From Thiocystis violascens DSM 198 (lineage in GTDB: Bacteria > Pseudomonadota > Gammaproteobacteria > Chromatiales > Chromatiaceae), in NCBI RefSeq assembly GCF_000227745.2, contig NC_018012.1, positions 3,531,412 to 3,595,411 of the forward strand: a stretch of DNA of 64,000 nucleotides. Direction: 5' to 3'. The notes beneath the pieces were generated by a model. It was not told the origin of the DNA. It searched no databases and worked only from the letters and a program-made list of their open reading frames with translations. The position numbers and the translations under genes were made by a program. Positions within the stretch are counted from its first letter, which is position 1. The number at the start of each line of letters is the position of its first letter. Of the stretch, positions 29,728 to 37,473 are shown one piece after another.

Positions 29728-31302
29728 CTACCCCCGCATAACATCGGCGTTGATGGCGCGCAGCACCAGACTGCGGAATTTCTTGGCGCGCAGCAGGTCG
29801 CTATCGGACCAGGGTTCGGAATGGCCCGAGGTGGTCTCGATCCAGCGATCGAAGGAGGAGCGCGGCGACAGGTGTTGACTCTGCTCGTCGAAGCAGACGT
29901 CCTTGCGCGGATCGCCGGCCCAGTAGACGGTGCGCGGCTGCTCGGGCCGCCACCAGAGAAAGACGCGCTCGCCACGTTTGTCGATATGGTCGAAACGACT
30001 GACACGCACCGCCAGCAGCCCGCTCGCGCGATCGGCGTAGTTCGTGGCGGGGTAAAACAGATTGGGCAGCGCGTCGGTGGAAAAGACCTGATCGCCAAGG
30101 CCGGTGCGCAGCCATTCGACCTGAGCCTGGATCTCCGGCCGGGTGGGCGTGATCCCGAAGGTCACGATCTGATTGCCGTCGACGAGCGCCGCGCCCTCGG
30201 CGGCGACCAGCGACAGGAGCGCGCGGCCGAGGGTCGGACCGGGATTGAAGGTGGGAGCGCCGAACGCGCTTGATCGACGATGGCTTTCGGCGTCGCGCAG
30301 GGCGTCGAGCAGGCGCACGATCTCCTGGTCGCTGCCGTTGACCTCGCGCAAACGACGGTTGTTCTGGTAGCCTCCGATGGAGAGCGTGAAGACTTGAGCC
30401 ATCTCGGCGCAACGCTCGCGCACCGGCAACGGCAGGCTGCGCGGTGCGTGATGATGGCAGGCAATGAGCCCCCACAACCGTCCGTACAGGATCAGCGAGA
30501 AGGAGAGCGAGGCCGTCACGCCCATGTTCCGCAGATAGGCGAGATGGACCGGCGAGACGGCGCGCAGATCCGACAGGGTGAGATCGGCGATCGCCCCATC
30601 GTGAACCTGGATCGGCACCGGCTCGGCGGCGATGTCGGCGATCTGACGGTGCCGATTGCTGAGATACAGCGTTCGCGCGATCCGCGGAATATCCGACGCG
30701 GGATAGCGCAGCCCCAGGTAGGGCGAGAGACCCTCGGCCAGGCTTTCGCTGATGACCTCGCCGCAGTCGTCATCCCGGAAACGGTAGATCATGACGCGCT
30801 CGAAGCCGGTGGCGGCGCGCAGCTCGTTGGCCAGGTATTGGCACTGCTGCTCCCAGTCCAGTTCGGTGTAGGGCATCCGATACAGACGATGCGGCACCGG
30901 CCGATCGGCGTCGTGCTGGCGTGTGGGCGGCAGTGATGTCTCCAACTCCAGCAGCCAGTTCTGTTCGTTGCAGGACAACAACCCGTCCAGACTGCCGCGT
31001 GGACCGCTGAACAGATTGCGATACAGCCGCTTTTCGGTGGACGGTTGCATCCAGGTATCGTCCGCGGCGGCCGTGGCATCGGTCGGGGGCGGAACGTCCG
31101 GCAGGATGGCCGCGAGCGGCTGGCCCAGCGCCTCGTCGCACCCGTGTCCGATCCAGTCGGCGAGATTGGCGCTCGCAAAGCGGATTCGCGGATCGCCGAC
31201 CATCCCGCCGAGCAGCGCGCCGTCGGGCTGGATGGCCTGGACGCGATGCAGTTGCTCGCGTTCGCACTCGGCCAGAAAACCTTGCAGTGAAAGCTCGCTC
31301 AT
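29728..31302 (-). CDS. Bacteriophytochrome photosensory module without output domain
   Basis: A 524-aa protein with the PAS-GAF-PHY order. Cys13 (AECEREQLHR) is in the biliverdin-attachment position, followed by AIQPDGALLG. The GAF domain has RYPASDIPRIAR (199-210), SPVHLAYLRNMGV with the conserved His253, and GLIACHHH (278-285). The PHY domain fills about 300-510. The protein ends at NADVMRG after the PHY helix, with no histidine kinase or GGDEF. It should be a red/far-red photoreceptor acting through a separate partner. Start ATG 31302 has GAGGG upstream. No heme oxygenase gene is in view. Confidence 0.92.
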   Translation of the reverse strand: MSELSLQGFLAECEREQLHRVQAIQPDGALLGGMVGDPRIRFASANLADWIGHGCDEALGQPLAAILPDVPPPTDATAAADDTWMQPSTEKRLYRNLFSGPRGSLDGLLSCNEQNWLLELETSLPPTRQHDADRPVPHRLYRMPYTELDWEQQCQYLANELRAATGFERVMIYRFRDDDCGEVISESLAEGLSPYLGLRYPASDIPRIARTLYLSNRHRQIADIAAEPVPIQVHDGAIADLTLSDLRAVSPVHLAYLRNMGVTASLSFSLILYGRLWGLIACHHHAPRSLPLPVRERCAEMAQVFTLSIGGYQNNRRLREVNGSDQEIVRLLDALRDAESHRRSSAFGAPTFNPGPTLGRALLSLVAAEGAALVDGNQIVTFGITPTRPEIQAQVEWLRTGLGDQVFSTDALPNLFYPATNYADRASGLLAVRVSRFDHIDKRGERVFLWWRPEQPRTVYWAGDPRKDVCFDEQSQHLSPRSSFDRWIETTSGHSEPWSDSDLLRAKKFRSLVLRAINADVMRG

Positions 31303-31416
31303 CGATGTTGCCCTCAAATTGAAGCGGAGCGGAAATCAGCCGTCATCGGGTAAGATCCCCTCGGACAAGTCTCTCAACCGACGTACCAACGACGCTACCT
31401 TACTGGATGCGGTTTC

Positions 31417-32238
31417 ATGAACCAACACCGCCCATCCCGCGCCCTCCGCATCGACACCCAGCCGCGCCGTCCTTTCCATGGACCCGCCGGCTGGATCGAG
31501 GGCATCGGCCTGGCCGGACTGGCGCTCCTGAGCTGTGGCGGTCTCTATCTGCGCATTCTCGCCGGCCGGTCGCGTCTCGATCTGCCGGCCCTGGCCGTCT
31601 CGCTGCGTCAGGCCGGGCTGTCCATCCTGCCCGCGATCACCCTGACGAGCCTGGCGGTCGGTCTGATTCTCGGCCGCCAGACCCAGAGGATTCTGGATCA
31701 GTTCGACCTGCCGGGGCTGGTGCTGGTCTCGGTCATCCATGCGGTCGCGCTGGAGTTCGTGCCCATTCTGGTCGGTATCCTGGTGGCCGGGCGGGCCGGG
31801 GTGGCGCTGGCGGTGCGCCAGGCCACGCTCACGGTCAGCGGCGAGATGGACGGACTGCTGGCGAACGGCATCGATCCCATCCGCTTTACCCTGGGGCCGG
31901 TGCTGCTGTCGATGCTGCTGATGAGTTTCGCCTTCGCGGTCTGGGGGAGTCTGATCACGCTTGGTGCCACCGGACTCTGGCTCTGGGGGATGGCGGAACT
32001 GCCGCCGGCGCTCTTTCTGGACGCGCTGACCCGCGCCCTCGGTCCCGCTGATCTGCTGATGTCCGTGATCAAGCCGATGTTCTTCGCCCTCTTGATCGGT
32101 CTGATCGCGACCGTGAACGGAACTGCGGCGGGTCGCGATCCGCAAGGCATCGCACAGGCCGCGACCCGCACCATGATCGGCGCCGTCGCCGCGATCCTGT
32201 TCGCGGATCTGTTCTATAGTCTGCTGCCGCGCGGTTGA
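31417..32238 (+). CDS. MlaE/YrbE-family permease of a second MCE system
   Basis: A 273-aa integral membrane protein with five to six hydrophobic segments and the permease-family coupling region EFVPILVGILVAGRAGVALA followed by GEMDGLLANGIDP. It is distinct from MlaE at 8292. It begins a four-gene operon (permease, ATPase, MCE protein, lipoprotein) and starts 114 bp from the divergent phytochrome gene. The substrate is probably lipid, by analogy with Mla and Pqi systems. Confidence 0.88.
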   Translation: MNQHRPSRALRIDTQPRRPFHGPAGWIEGIGLAGLALLSCGGLYLRILAGRSRLDLPALAVSLRQAGLSILPAITLTSLAVGLILGRQTQRILDQFDLPGLVLVSVIHAVALEFVPILVGILVAGRAGVALAVRQATLTVSGEMDGLLANGIDPIRFTLGPVLLSMLLMSFAFAVWGSLITLGATGLWLWGMAELPPALFLDALTRALGPADLLMSVIKPMFFALLIGLIATVNGTAAGRDPQGIAQAATRTMIGAVAAILFADLFYSLLPRG

Positions 32239-32250
32239 TTGGAGCGCGCG

Positions 32251-32988
32251 ATGACGGATGCACTGGCACTCGACGGGATTTATCAGCATGTCAAGGGACG
32301 CATGGCGCTCATGGATCTGCGGCTGCGTCTCGCCGAGGGCGACTGGCTGCTGGTCGTGGGGCCGAATGGCGCCGGCAAGAGTCTGCTGATGCGCCTGATT
32401 CTCGGGCTCGACCGCCCGTCCGCGGGGACGTTGCGGGTGTTTGGCGAGGATCTGGAACGGCTCGACGGGCGCGCCATGCGGCGTCTGCGGCACCAGACCG
32501 GGGCGGTGCTGCAGGGCGGATCCCTGCTGGCGAGCGCCACGGTGCTGGACAATCTGCTGCTGCCGTTGCGCGACACCGCCATGACCCGCCGGGACATGGC
32601 CCGCGCCGCGCGGCTGGTGATGACCCTGCTGCAACTCGACGGACTCGAAAACCATCCGCCGCGCGCGCTCTCGCTGGGCCAGCAGCGTCAGGTCGAACTG
32701 GCGCGGGCGCTCATCCACCAGCCCCGGCTGCTGATCTGGGACGGACTCTCGGATGGGCTGGATCTCACCGCCATCCGCGAGACGCTGGAGCGGCTGGGCA
32801 AACTTCGGGAGAACCGTAAACTGACACTCATCGCCACCGACAACCGGCCGGAGATTCTGGCCGATGCCCGGCATCGGGTCGCGGTGCTCGATCGCGGCCG
32901 GCTGCTGTTCGAGGGACCGGCGACCGATCTGGCCGCCGCCAGCGCATCGCGCCTGGAGCTGCGCTCCGCCCTCTGGGGGCAACCGTGA
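32251..32988 (+). CDS. ABC ATPase of the second MCE system, catalytically altered
   Basis: A 245-aa ABC ATPase with an intact Walker A (GPNGAGKS, 37-44), Q-loop (GAVLQGG) and signature (LSLGQQRQ, 140-147). The Walker B end reads LLIWDGLSDGLD: D164 is kept but the catalytic Glu is Gly165. At the H-loop the usual SHD is ATD, so the switch His is Thr196. The protein can probably bind ATP but may hydrolyse it poorly. Start ATG 32251 has GGAGCG upstream. Confidence 0.9.
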   Translation: MTDALALDGIYQHVKGRMALMDLRLRLAEGDWLLVVGPNGAGKSLLMRLILGLDRPSAGTLRVFGEDLERLDGRAMRRLRHQTGAVLQGGSLLASATVLDNLLLPLRDTAMTRRDMARAARLVMTLLQLDGLENHPPRALSLGQQRQVELARALIHQPRLLIWDGLSDGLDLTAIRETLERLGKLRENRKLTLIATDNRPEILADARHRVAVLDRGRLLFEGPATDLAAASASRLELRSALWGQP

Positions 32989-34124
32989 ACCTGGACGAAG
33001 GCCCATCCAGCCACCGTCTGGAGCGTCTCTACGCGCCGCCCGAAATCGGCGCGCCCGGCAAACGCCAGGCGCGCGCGCAACGCCGGGATCTTTTGTTGGC
33101 GGGGCTGTTCGTGCTGGCCATGGCGGCGGTCCTCGTCGGCGCGCTGGCCCTGCTGCTGCCGGGTCTGTTCGGACGCGCCTATCGGGTGGACGCCTATTTT
33201 CTGAATGCCGATGGGCTGGAGGTCGGGATTCAGGTCATCCAGGAGGGCTATGTCATCGGGCTGGTGGAACGGGTGACGCCGGTGTTTCCAGGGCGGAATG
33301 CCGACCCCCAGGGCGCGTCCCTCAAGGCCGGATCCGGGAACTGCCCGCCGTTCGCCGACGCGCCTTCCCGTCATCCCGCGCTCCCCTGTTTTCGCGCCAC
33401 CCTGCGGATCAAGGACGCCTGGCCGGTCCCTCGCGACAGCGTCGCGCAACTGGGCAGCGCCGGTCTGCTCAAGGGGGATGCCGTCAAGATCCGGCCGGGT
33501 CAGGCGCTCGACCTGCTGGCGGATGGCGCGGTCATCGACGCCCAGGGGCGGGAGGCGGATCTGCTGGCCCAGGTTGGGAACCTGACCGACACGCTCAAGA
33601 CCCTGGTCGACGAGACCGTCGCCCCGGCGCTGATCAGTCTGCGCGATCAGATCAAGACCATCGAGACCCTGATCGGCACGGGCGAGGAGCAGGGCGACAA
33701 TCGCGCGCGGCTCGCGGGCGCCTTCGAGAATCTGCGGGAACTCTCGGAGCGGCTCAAGGCGTCGATCGATCCACAGGCCATCGCGGCGATCCTGGCGTCG
33801 GTCCGGACCCTGTCCGACAACCTCGCCGGGATGAGCACGGAATTCAGCGGGAGCACCGACGATCTGCAACGCGCGGTGACCAATTATGGCGAGTTGGCGG
33901 TGGATCTCCGCGGACTGGTGCGGGACAACCGCCCCGCGCTGCAACGCACCCTGGACGATACGCAGTTTCTGCTTCAGGAACTCGCCACTGCCCTGACGCC
34001 GATCCTCACCAACATCGAGGACGCGACCCGCAACCTCTCCGCGCTCGCGCGCGAACTGCGCGCCGATCCCGCGACCATCCTCAAAAGCCGCGAAGTCGAG
34101 GAGAAGACGCCTTGGTTTCAGTAA
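32985..34124 (+). CDS. MCE-domain protein of the second transport system
   Basis: 379 aa from GTG 32985, which overlaps the ATPase stop by 4 nt. One transmembrane helix (LLLAGLFVLAMAAVLVGALA) anchors it to the inner membrane. An MCE domain follows at about 65-185 (YRVDAYFLNADGLEVGIQV, LGSAGLLKGDAVKI), interrupted by a Cys-containing insertion (GNCPPFADAP, ALPCF). The C-terminal half is a long alpha-helical region with many heptads, as in PqiB/YebT-like or Mce proteins. Confidence 0.88.
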   Translation: MNLDEGPSSHRLERLYAPPEIGAPGKRQARAQRRDLLLAGLFVLAMAAVLVGALALLLPGLFGRAYRVDAYFLNADGLEVGIQVIQEGYVIGLVERVTPVFPGRNADPQGASLKAGSGNCPPFADAPSRHPALPCFRATLRIKDAWPVPRDSVAQLGSAGLLKGDAVKIRPGQALDLLADGAVIDAQGREADLLAQVGNLTDTLKTLVDETVAPALISLRDQIKTIETLIGTGEEQGDNRARLAGAFENLRELSERLKASIDPQAIAAILASVRTLSDNLAGMSTEFSGSTDDLQRAVTNYGELAVDLRGLVRDNRPALQRTLDDTQFLLQELATALTPILTNIEDATRNLSALARELRADPATILKSREVEEKTPWFQ

Positions 34125-34852
34125 GCCCATTGGCCATCGAAGGGCACCGCTTCGTCCGGCGTCACCGGTGGCATGCCCTCTCACTGGCGTTCCTGGCCCT
34201 CGCCGGCTGCGGCTCGTCCGCGCCGCTCCAGCGCGACCGTTTTTATGCCCTGGAGCCGCCGCCGTCCGTTCAGGCTCCCGGAAACACCGCGGCATCGGCC
34301 ATTCTGCTGGTCAACCATCTGGCCGCGCGGGGCTTTCTTGGCGGACGGCAGATCGTCTATCGCGACCATCGCCAGCCGCTGCTGGTCGAGCGCTACGAAG
34401 AGCTGCTGTGGGAGGAGCCCGTGCCGCGCGCCCTGTCCCAAGTCATGGTCAACGCGATTCGAGATGCCGGCCTCTTTCGTGTCGTCGCGATCCCGGCGGA
34501 TCGCGCGCGCTCGGACTATCTGCTCGGCGGCGAGGTGGAACGCTTCGAGCATCGGCCCACCGAGCAGCCGCCGCGCGTGATCGCGACACTGAACCTGTCG
34601 CTGGTCAGCACCAGCGACCGTCATGCGGTCTGGACCCGCCGTTACAGCGGGGAGGAAAGGGTCCAGGGCGCGACCCCGGACGCCATGGCGGAGGCATTCA
34701 ACCGGCTCGCCGGGCGTCTGGCCGGCGAGGTGGTGCGCGATCTGCGGGCGTTCACGGGTCTGCCACAGTTTGGAATTACCCGGATTCGGTCGCTGAACAT
34801 CAGCGGATCGACGGCCCAAATCCGGTCCATTGCGGCCGGTGACGCGCGATGA
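34112..34852 (+). CDS. ABC-type transport auxiliary lipoprotein (PqiC-like)
   Basis: 246 aa from TTG 34112, preceded by GAGGAG at good spacing and overlapping the MCE gene by 13 nt. The lipobox LALAGC follows a hydrophobic segment (WHALSLAFLALAGC). The mature protein has the ABC_trans_aux features FYALEPPP, VERYEELLWEEPVPRALSQV and YLLGGEVERFEH. It is probably the periplasmic or outer-membrane end of the MCE complex, as PqiC is for PqiB. Confidence 0.87.
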   Translation: MVSVSPLAIEGHRFVRRHRWHALSLAFLALAGCGSSAPLQRDRFYALEPPPSVQAPGNTAASAILLVNHLAARGFLGGRQIVYRDHRQPLLVERYEELLWEEPVPRALSQVMVNAIRDAGLFRVVAIPADRARSDYLLGGEVERFEHRPTEQPPRVIATLNLSLVSTSDRHAVWTRRYSGEERVQGATPDAMAEAFNRLAGRLAGEVVRDLRAFTGLPQFGITRIRSLNISGSTAQIRSIAAGDAR

Positions 34853-34906
34853 CCGGATATCGCTTATCGGGCCGCGTCCATCGCGCCACACATGCAACTC
34901 CAGCCA

Positions 34907-35110
34907 CGTAGGATGGGTAGAGCGAAGCGAAACCCATCGAACTCATGCGCCGACGTTTCCGATTCGCGCCCAACCAAAAACGCCCCCGGTTTCTCGAAGG
35001 CGTTCAAGTCAATCAGTCAGGCTTAGTGCAGTGGTTCGATGGGTTTCACGGCCAATCGGCGTCCGTGCCAACCGTTAGCGTTGTGCCATGGCCGTTCTAC
35101 CCATCCTACG
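34907..35110. repeat. MITE-like element with nested inverted ends
   Basis: CGTAGGATGGGTAGA (34907) is matched by TCTACCCATCCTACG (to 35110), and AACCCATCGAA (34931) by TTCGATGGGTTT (35035). The left end is the widespread GATGGGTAGAGCGAAGCGAA sequence. The element is about 204 bp without a gene. Together with 34853-34906 and 35269-35472 it makes up the 620-bp gap before the decarboxylase gene. Confidence 0.6.
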
Positions 35111-35268
35111 CTGGCTATTGCAAGACCGTGGGCGTCCCGAAGGGCTGCGTGGTGCGCCCGGTCGTGGTCGCACCGGCAGTGCGCGCGCCGGTGGTGGTGG
35201 CGCCGCGCGTAGGCCGCAGTCCGACCAACCTCAACGGTGGCGTCAACCGCGCTGGCGTTCGGCGCTAA
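35106..35268 (+). pseudogene. Possible 3' remnant of a secreted Val/Pro/Ala-rich protein gene
   Basis: Directly after the MITE-like end, an open frame reads VGVPKGCVVRPVVVAPAV and ends NLNGGVNRAGVRR. The biased composition and abrupt start at the repeat suggest a gene truncated by it. I do not recognise the family. Confidence 0.3.
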
Positions 35269-35302
35269 AGCCTCGCCCAGGCAGGGCCATCGCGTCTCTG
35301 AC

Positions 35303-35355
35303 GGCGCTAAAAGGTGTTTTAAGGCCGCTAAAGGGGAGGCGCTTTGGGTCCGTGA
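35303..35355. repeat. Left direct repeat flanking the decarboxylase gene
   Basis: GGCGCTAAAAGGTGTTTTAA, then GGCC...AAAGGGGAGGCGCTTTGGGT. A closely similar copy in the same orientation occurs at 36331-36385. Confidence 0.65.
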
Positions 35356-35472
35356 CAGAAGGGGCGCAGGAAAGCCGTAGTGAGGCGCTGGTGAAGGCGG
35401 ACATGGCGTCACAGGTAGGCCCGGCAATTTTTATCGCACAAGTCGCTATCGGTCATCATCAGGAAAACGCTC

Positions 35473-36351
35473 ATGCCCAGACCCTGGCTCCTGCTTGCGC
35501 TCATCGTCGCCAGTTCGGTGCAGGCCGACCACGACCGCGAGACGCTGTATCAAGTCTCCACTATCGATGCCCTGCTGACCGGGGTCTACCAGCCTCTGGC
35601 CAAGCTCCGTGAGGTGTTGCCGCACGGGGATTTTGGTTTGGGTACCTTCGCCGCCCTCGACGGCGAACTGATCCTTTTGGACGGACAGGTCTATCAGGCC
35701 GCCGCCGATGGCCAAGTCCGACGCATGCCGCCCGACACCGGGACGCCGTTCATGGCCGTGACCTTTTTCGACGCCGACCAGATCCTCGATCCACCCCCCG
35801 ATCAAACTTACGCAGCGTTCAAACCCTGGCTGGAGTCTAAGCTCCCGAGTCGGAATCTGATCTATGCCGTGCGCGTGGATGGCACCTTCCAGCACCTCAC
35901 GGTTCGCAGCGTGCCACGACAGGCGCCGCCGTATCGGCCACTGGCGGAGGTGTCCAAGCAGCAGACCCTGTTTGAGCACGCGGCGATCCAAGGCACCTTG
36001 CTCGGTTTCTGGTGCCCGACCTTCCTGCAAGGTGTCAACGTCCCCGGTTTCCATCTCCATTTCCTGTCCGCCGATCGACAGCACGCCGGGCATGTGCTCG
36101 ACTTCCGTCTCGCCAGTGGACGGGTCCAACTGGACCGAACCGAGGCGTGGGAGGTCCAGCTCCCGCTCGATCCGGCGTTTCTCAACGCGCCGCTCCAGGG
36201 AGGGGGACCAGAGTACCGCCTTGCAGGCGGTCGAGCAGGGACCATCCGCGCCATAATGGCATCCATGGGCCGCGATCCAGGCGAAATGATCCGGATAGGA
36301 CGGTGTCGTTGCTTCCAGGCTTGGCGAAACGGCGCTAAAAAGGCGTTTTAA
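35473..36351 (+). CDS. budA: Alpha-acetolactate decarboxylase, secreted, probably frameshifted near its end
   Basis: The protein has a signal peptide (MPRPWLLLALIVASSVQA) and BudA landmarks: YQVSTIDALLTGVYQ, GTFAALDGELILLDGQVYQ, and the zinc-binding FHLHFLSADRQHAGHVLD. It converts acetolactate to acetoin. After AFLNAPLQ the frame continues as unlikely sequence to 36351. Skipping one base in the G-run near 36205 gives STALQAVEQGPSAP and a stop at 36256, a more natural end of about 260 aa. Export is unusual for Gram-negative pathways but signal-bearing homologues exist. The gene lies between direct repeats. Confidence 0.8.
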   Translation: MPRPWLLLALIVASSVQADHDRETLYQVSTIDALLTGVYQPLAKLREVLPHGDFGLGTFAALDGELILLDGQVYQAAADGQVRRMPPDTGTPFMAVTFFDADQILDPPPDQTYAAFKPWLESKLPSRNLIYAVRVDGTFQHLTVRSVPRQAPPYRPLAEVSKQQTLFEHAAIQGTLLGFWCPTFLQGVNVPGFHLHFLSADRQHAGHVLDFRLASGRVQLDRTEAWEVQLPLDPAFLNAPLQGGGPEYRLAGGRAGTIRAIMASMGRDPGEMIRIGRCRCFQAWRNGAKKAF

Positions 36352-36385
36352 GACCACTCGAAGGGGAGGGGCTTTGGGTTCGTAC
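36331..36385. repeat. Right direct repeat flanking the decarboxylase gene
   Basis: GGCGCTAAAAAGGCGTTTTA, then AGACC...AAGGGGAGGGGCTTTGGGT, matching 35303-35355 with a few changes. The pair brackets the gene in a roughly 1.1-kb segment. Confidence 0.65.
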
Positions 36386-36441
36386 CAGGAGAGAGGCCGG
36401 AAGACCGTGGCGAGGTCGGAAGGCGCGCACAACAGGCGCTC

Positions 36442-36900
36442 CTACGAACCAAAAACAAAGGGTTTTGGGGCACGTTTCAGATACGGAAGCATGGCGGTAT
36501 CCATTTTTGCGACATGCCCCACAATCCAACTGCGTGACAAATTGAGAATTTCTTGATCAAGACCCGCGCGGAGTAATTCAGGGTCATTGAGTCCCCCTTC
36601 CGACGTTGCAAGTTGTTGCAGATGATCATTAACCTCCTTCAGCCGCACCAAAATATCCTGATGGGCCTGTTTATGCGCGAGGTATTCGGGATAACCGACC
36701 GAGAACTGAAGTTTTTCTTCGCGCAAGAAGTGTTCTTTTGTATAATCAAAGAGTTGTCCAAAAAAGAGCGGTAAATGCTGGATCTGGTCATGGGAATGGA
36801 CGGCGAGTTCGACGCAATTAAAGATCGTAAAAAGATATTTGTGATCTTGATCGATCCGCTCGTCTCCCGTCGTTAACTGTGGTCGCCAGATAATCGGCAT
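36442..36900 (-). CDS. Bacteriohemerythrin
   Basis: A 152-aa single-domain hemerythrin that binds O2 at a di-iron site. The ligands are in IDQDHKYLFTIFN, YTKEHFLREEKLQ, HKQAHQDIL and WIVGHVAKMD. Start ATG 36900 (MPIIWRPQLTTGDERIDQDH). The region is visibly AT-richer than its neighbours, consistent with recent acquisition. Such proteins serve oxygen sensing or delivery in microaerobic bacteria. Confidence 0.93.
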   Translation of the reverse strand: MPIIWRPQLTTGDERIDQDHKYLFTIFNCVELAVHSHDQIQHLPLFFGQLFDYTKEHFLREEKLQFSVGYPEYLAHKQAHQDILVRLKEVNDHLQQLATSEGGLNDPELLRAGLDQEILNLSRSWIVGHVAKMDTAMLPYLKRAPKPFVFGS

Positions 36901-36917
36901 GGCTATTCTCCGTTTGA

Positions 36918-37473
36918 AGTGTACACGAGGCGGGCAACGGGCGATGTCTTCGTCTTTACCGGGCCGGTCTTTGCCGGTCAACCCGCCACCCTCGGTGCCG
37001 GTCGCGTGTGGGTGCCGACGCACCTGTTCAAGTTAGTCTACGATGTCGCCGAGAATCGCGCCTAGGCTGATTGGGTCGAAAACCGCGACGATGCCAGGAT
37101 GAACAAGCCGATCCGCTATGAAGAACTGGTCAAGCGCATCGGGATTGAGTGTTTACCGGGAATCTCGCCCAGTGCAGGAGGCGGGACGATCTCGGGTTCG
37201 CGTGAGGGTGCGACCGATGCCGCTGTCGCCGAGTGTGGAAATCAACGGACGTGTAAGCAGATGTCGGACTCCGCCGAAGCGCGGCACTCTCTCAACGACT
37301 GCGGAGTTGCTTCGCTGGATGGGAACGGTGACGGTAAACCCTGCGAGAAGCGACACGTCACCTTGGCGGAGGTGAAATGTCTGATCGAAAACGCCGGATC
37401 AGGGCTGGATTTTTTATCGTTTCGAGTCACGTTCCGACTCATCACCTATCACATTCTGGCAAACTGCCGCTCA
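36918..37473 (+). pseudogene. DNA/RNA non-specific endonuclease with Excalibur domain, broken
   Basis: In one frame from about 36918 the sequence reads TGDVFVFTGPVF, then RVWVPTHLFKLVYDVAENRA, an in-frame TAG at 37063-37065, then ADWVENRDDARMNKPIRYEE and VKRIGIECLPGIS. These are the C-terminal half of a NUC1/endonuclease G-like nuclease. It continues into an Excalibur calcium-binding motif (RTCKQMSDSAEARHSLNDCG, LDGNGDGKPCEK). The 5' half with the DRGH catalytic motif is missing. TAG probably replaced a Trp codon. IS copy 3 truncates whatever followed. Confidence 0.8.

Noticed and set aside
32864..34852. A 662-codon frame spanning the MCE gene
   Set aside because: Only its last 246 codons (from TTG 34112) encode a recognisable lipoprotein; the rest is out of frame with the ATPase and MCE genes.
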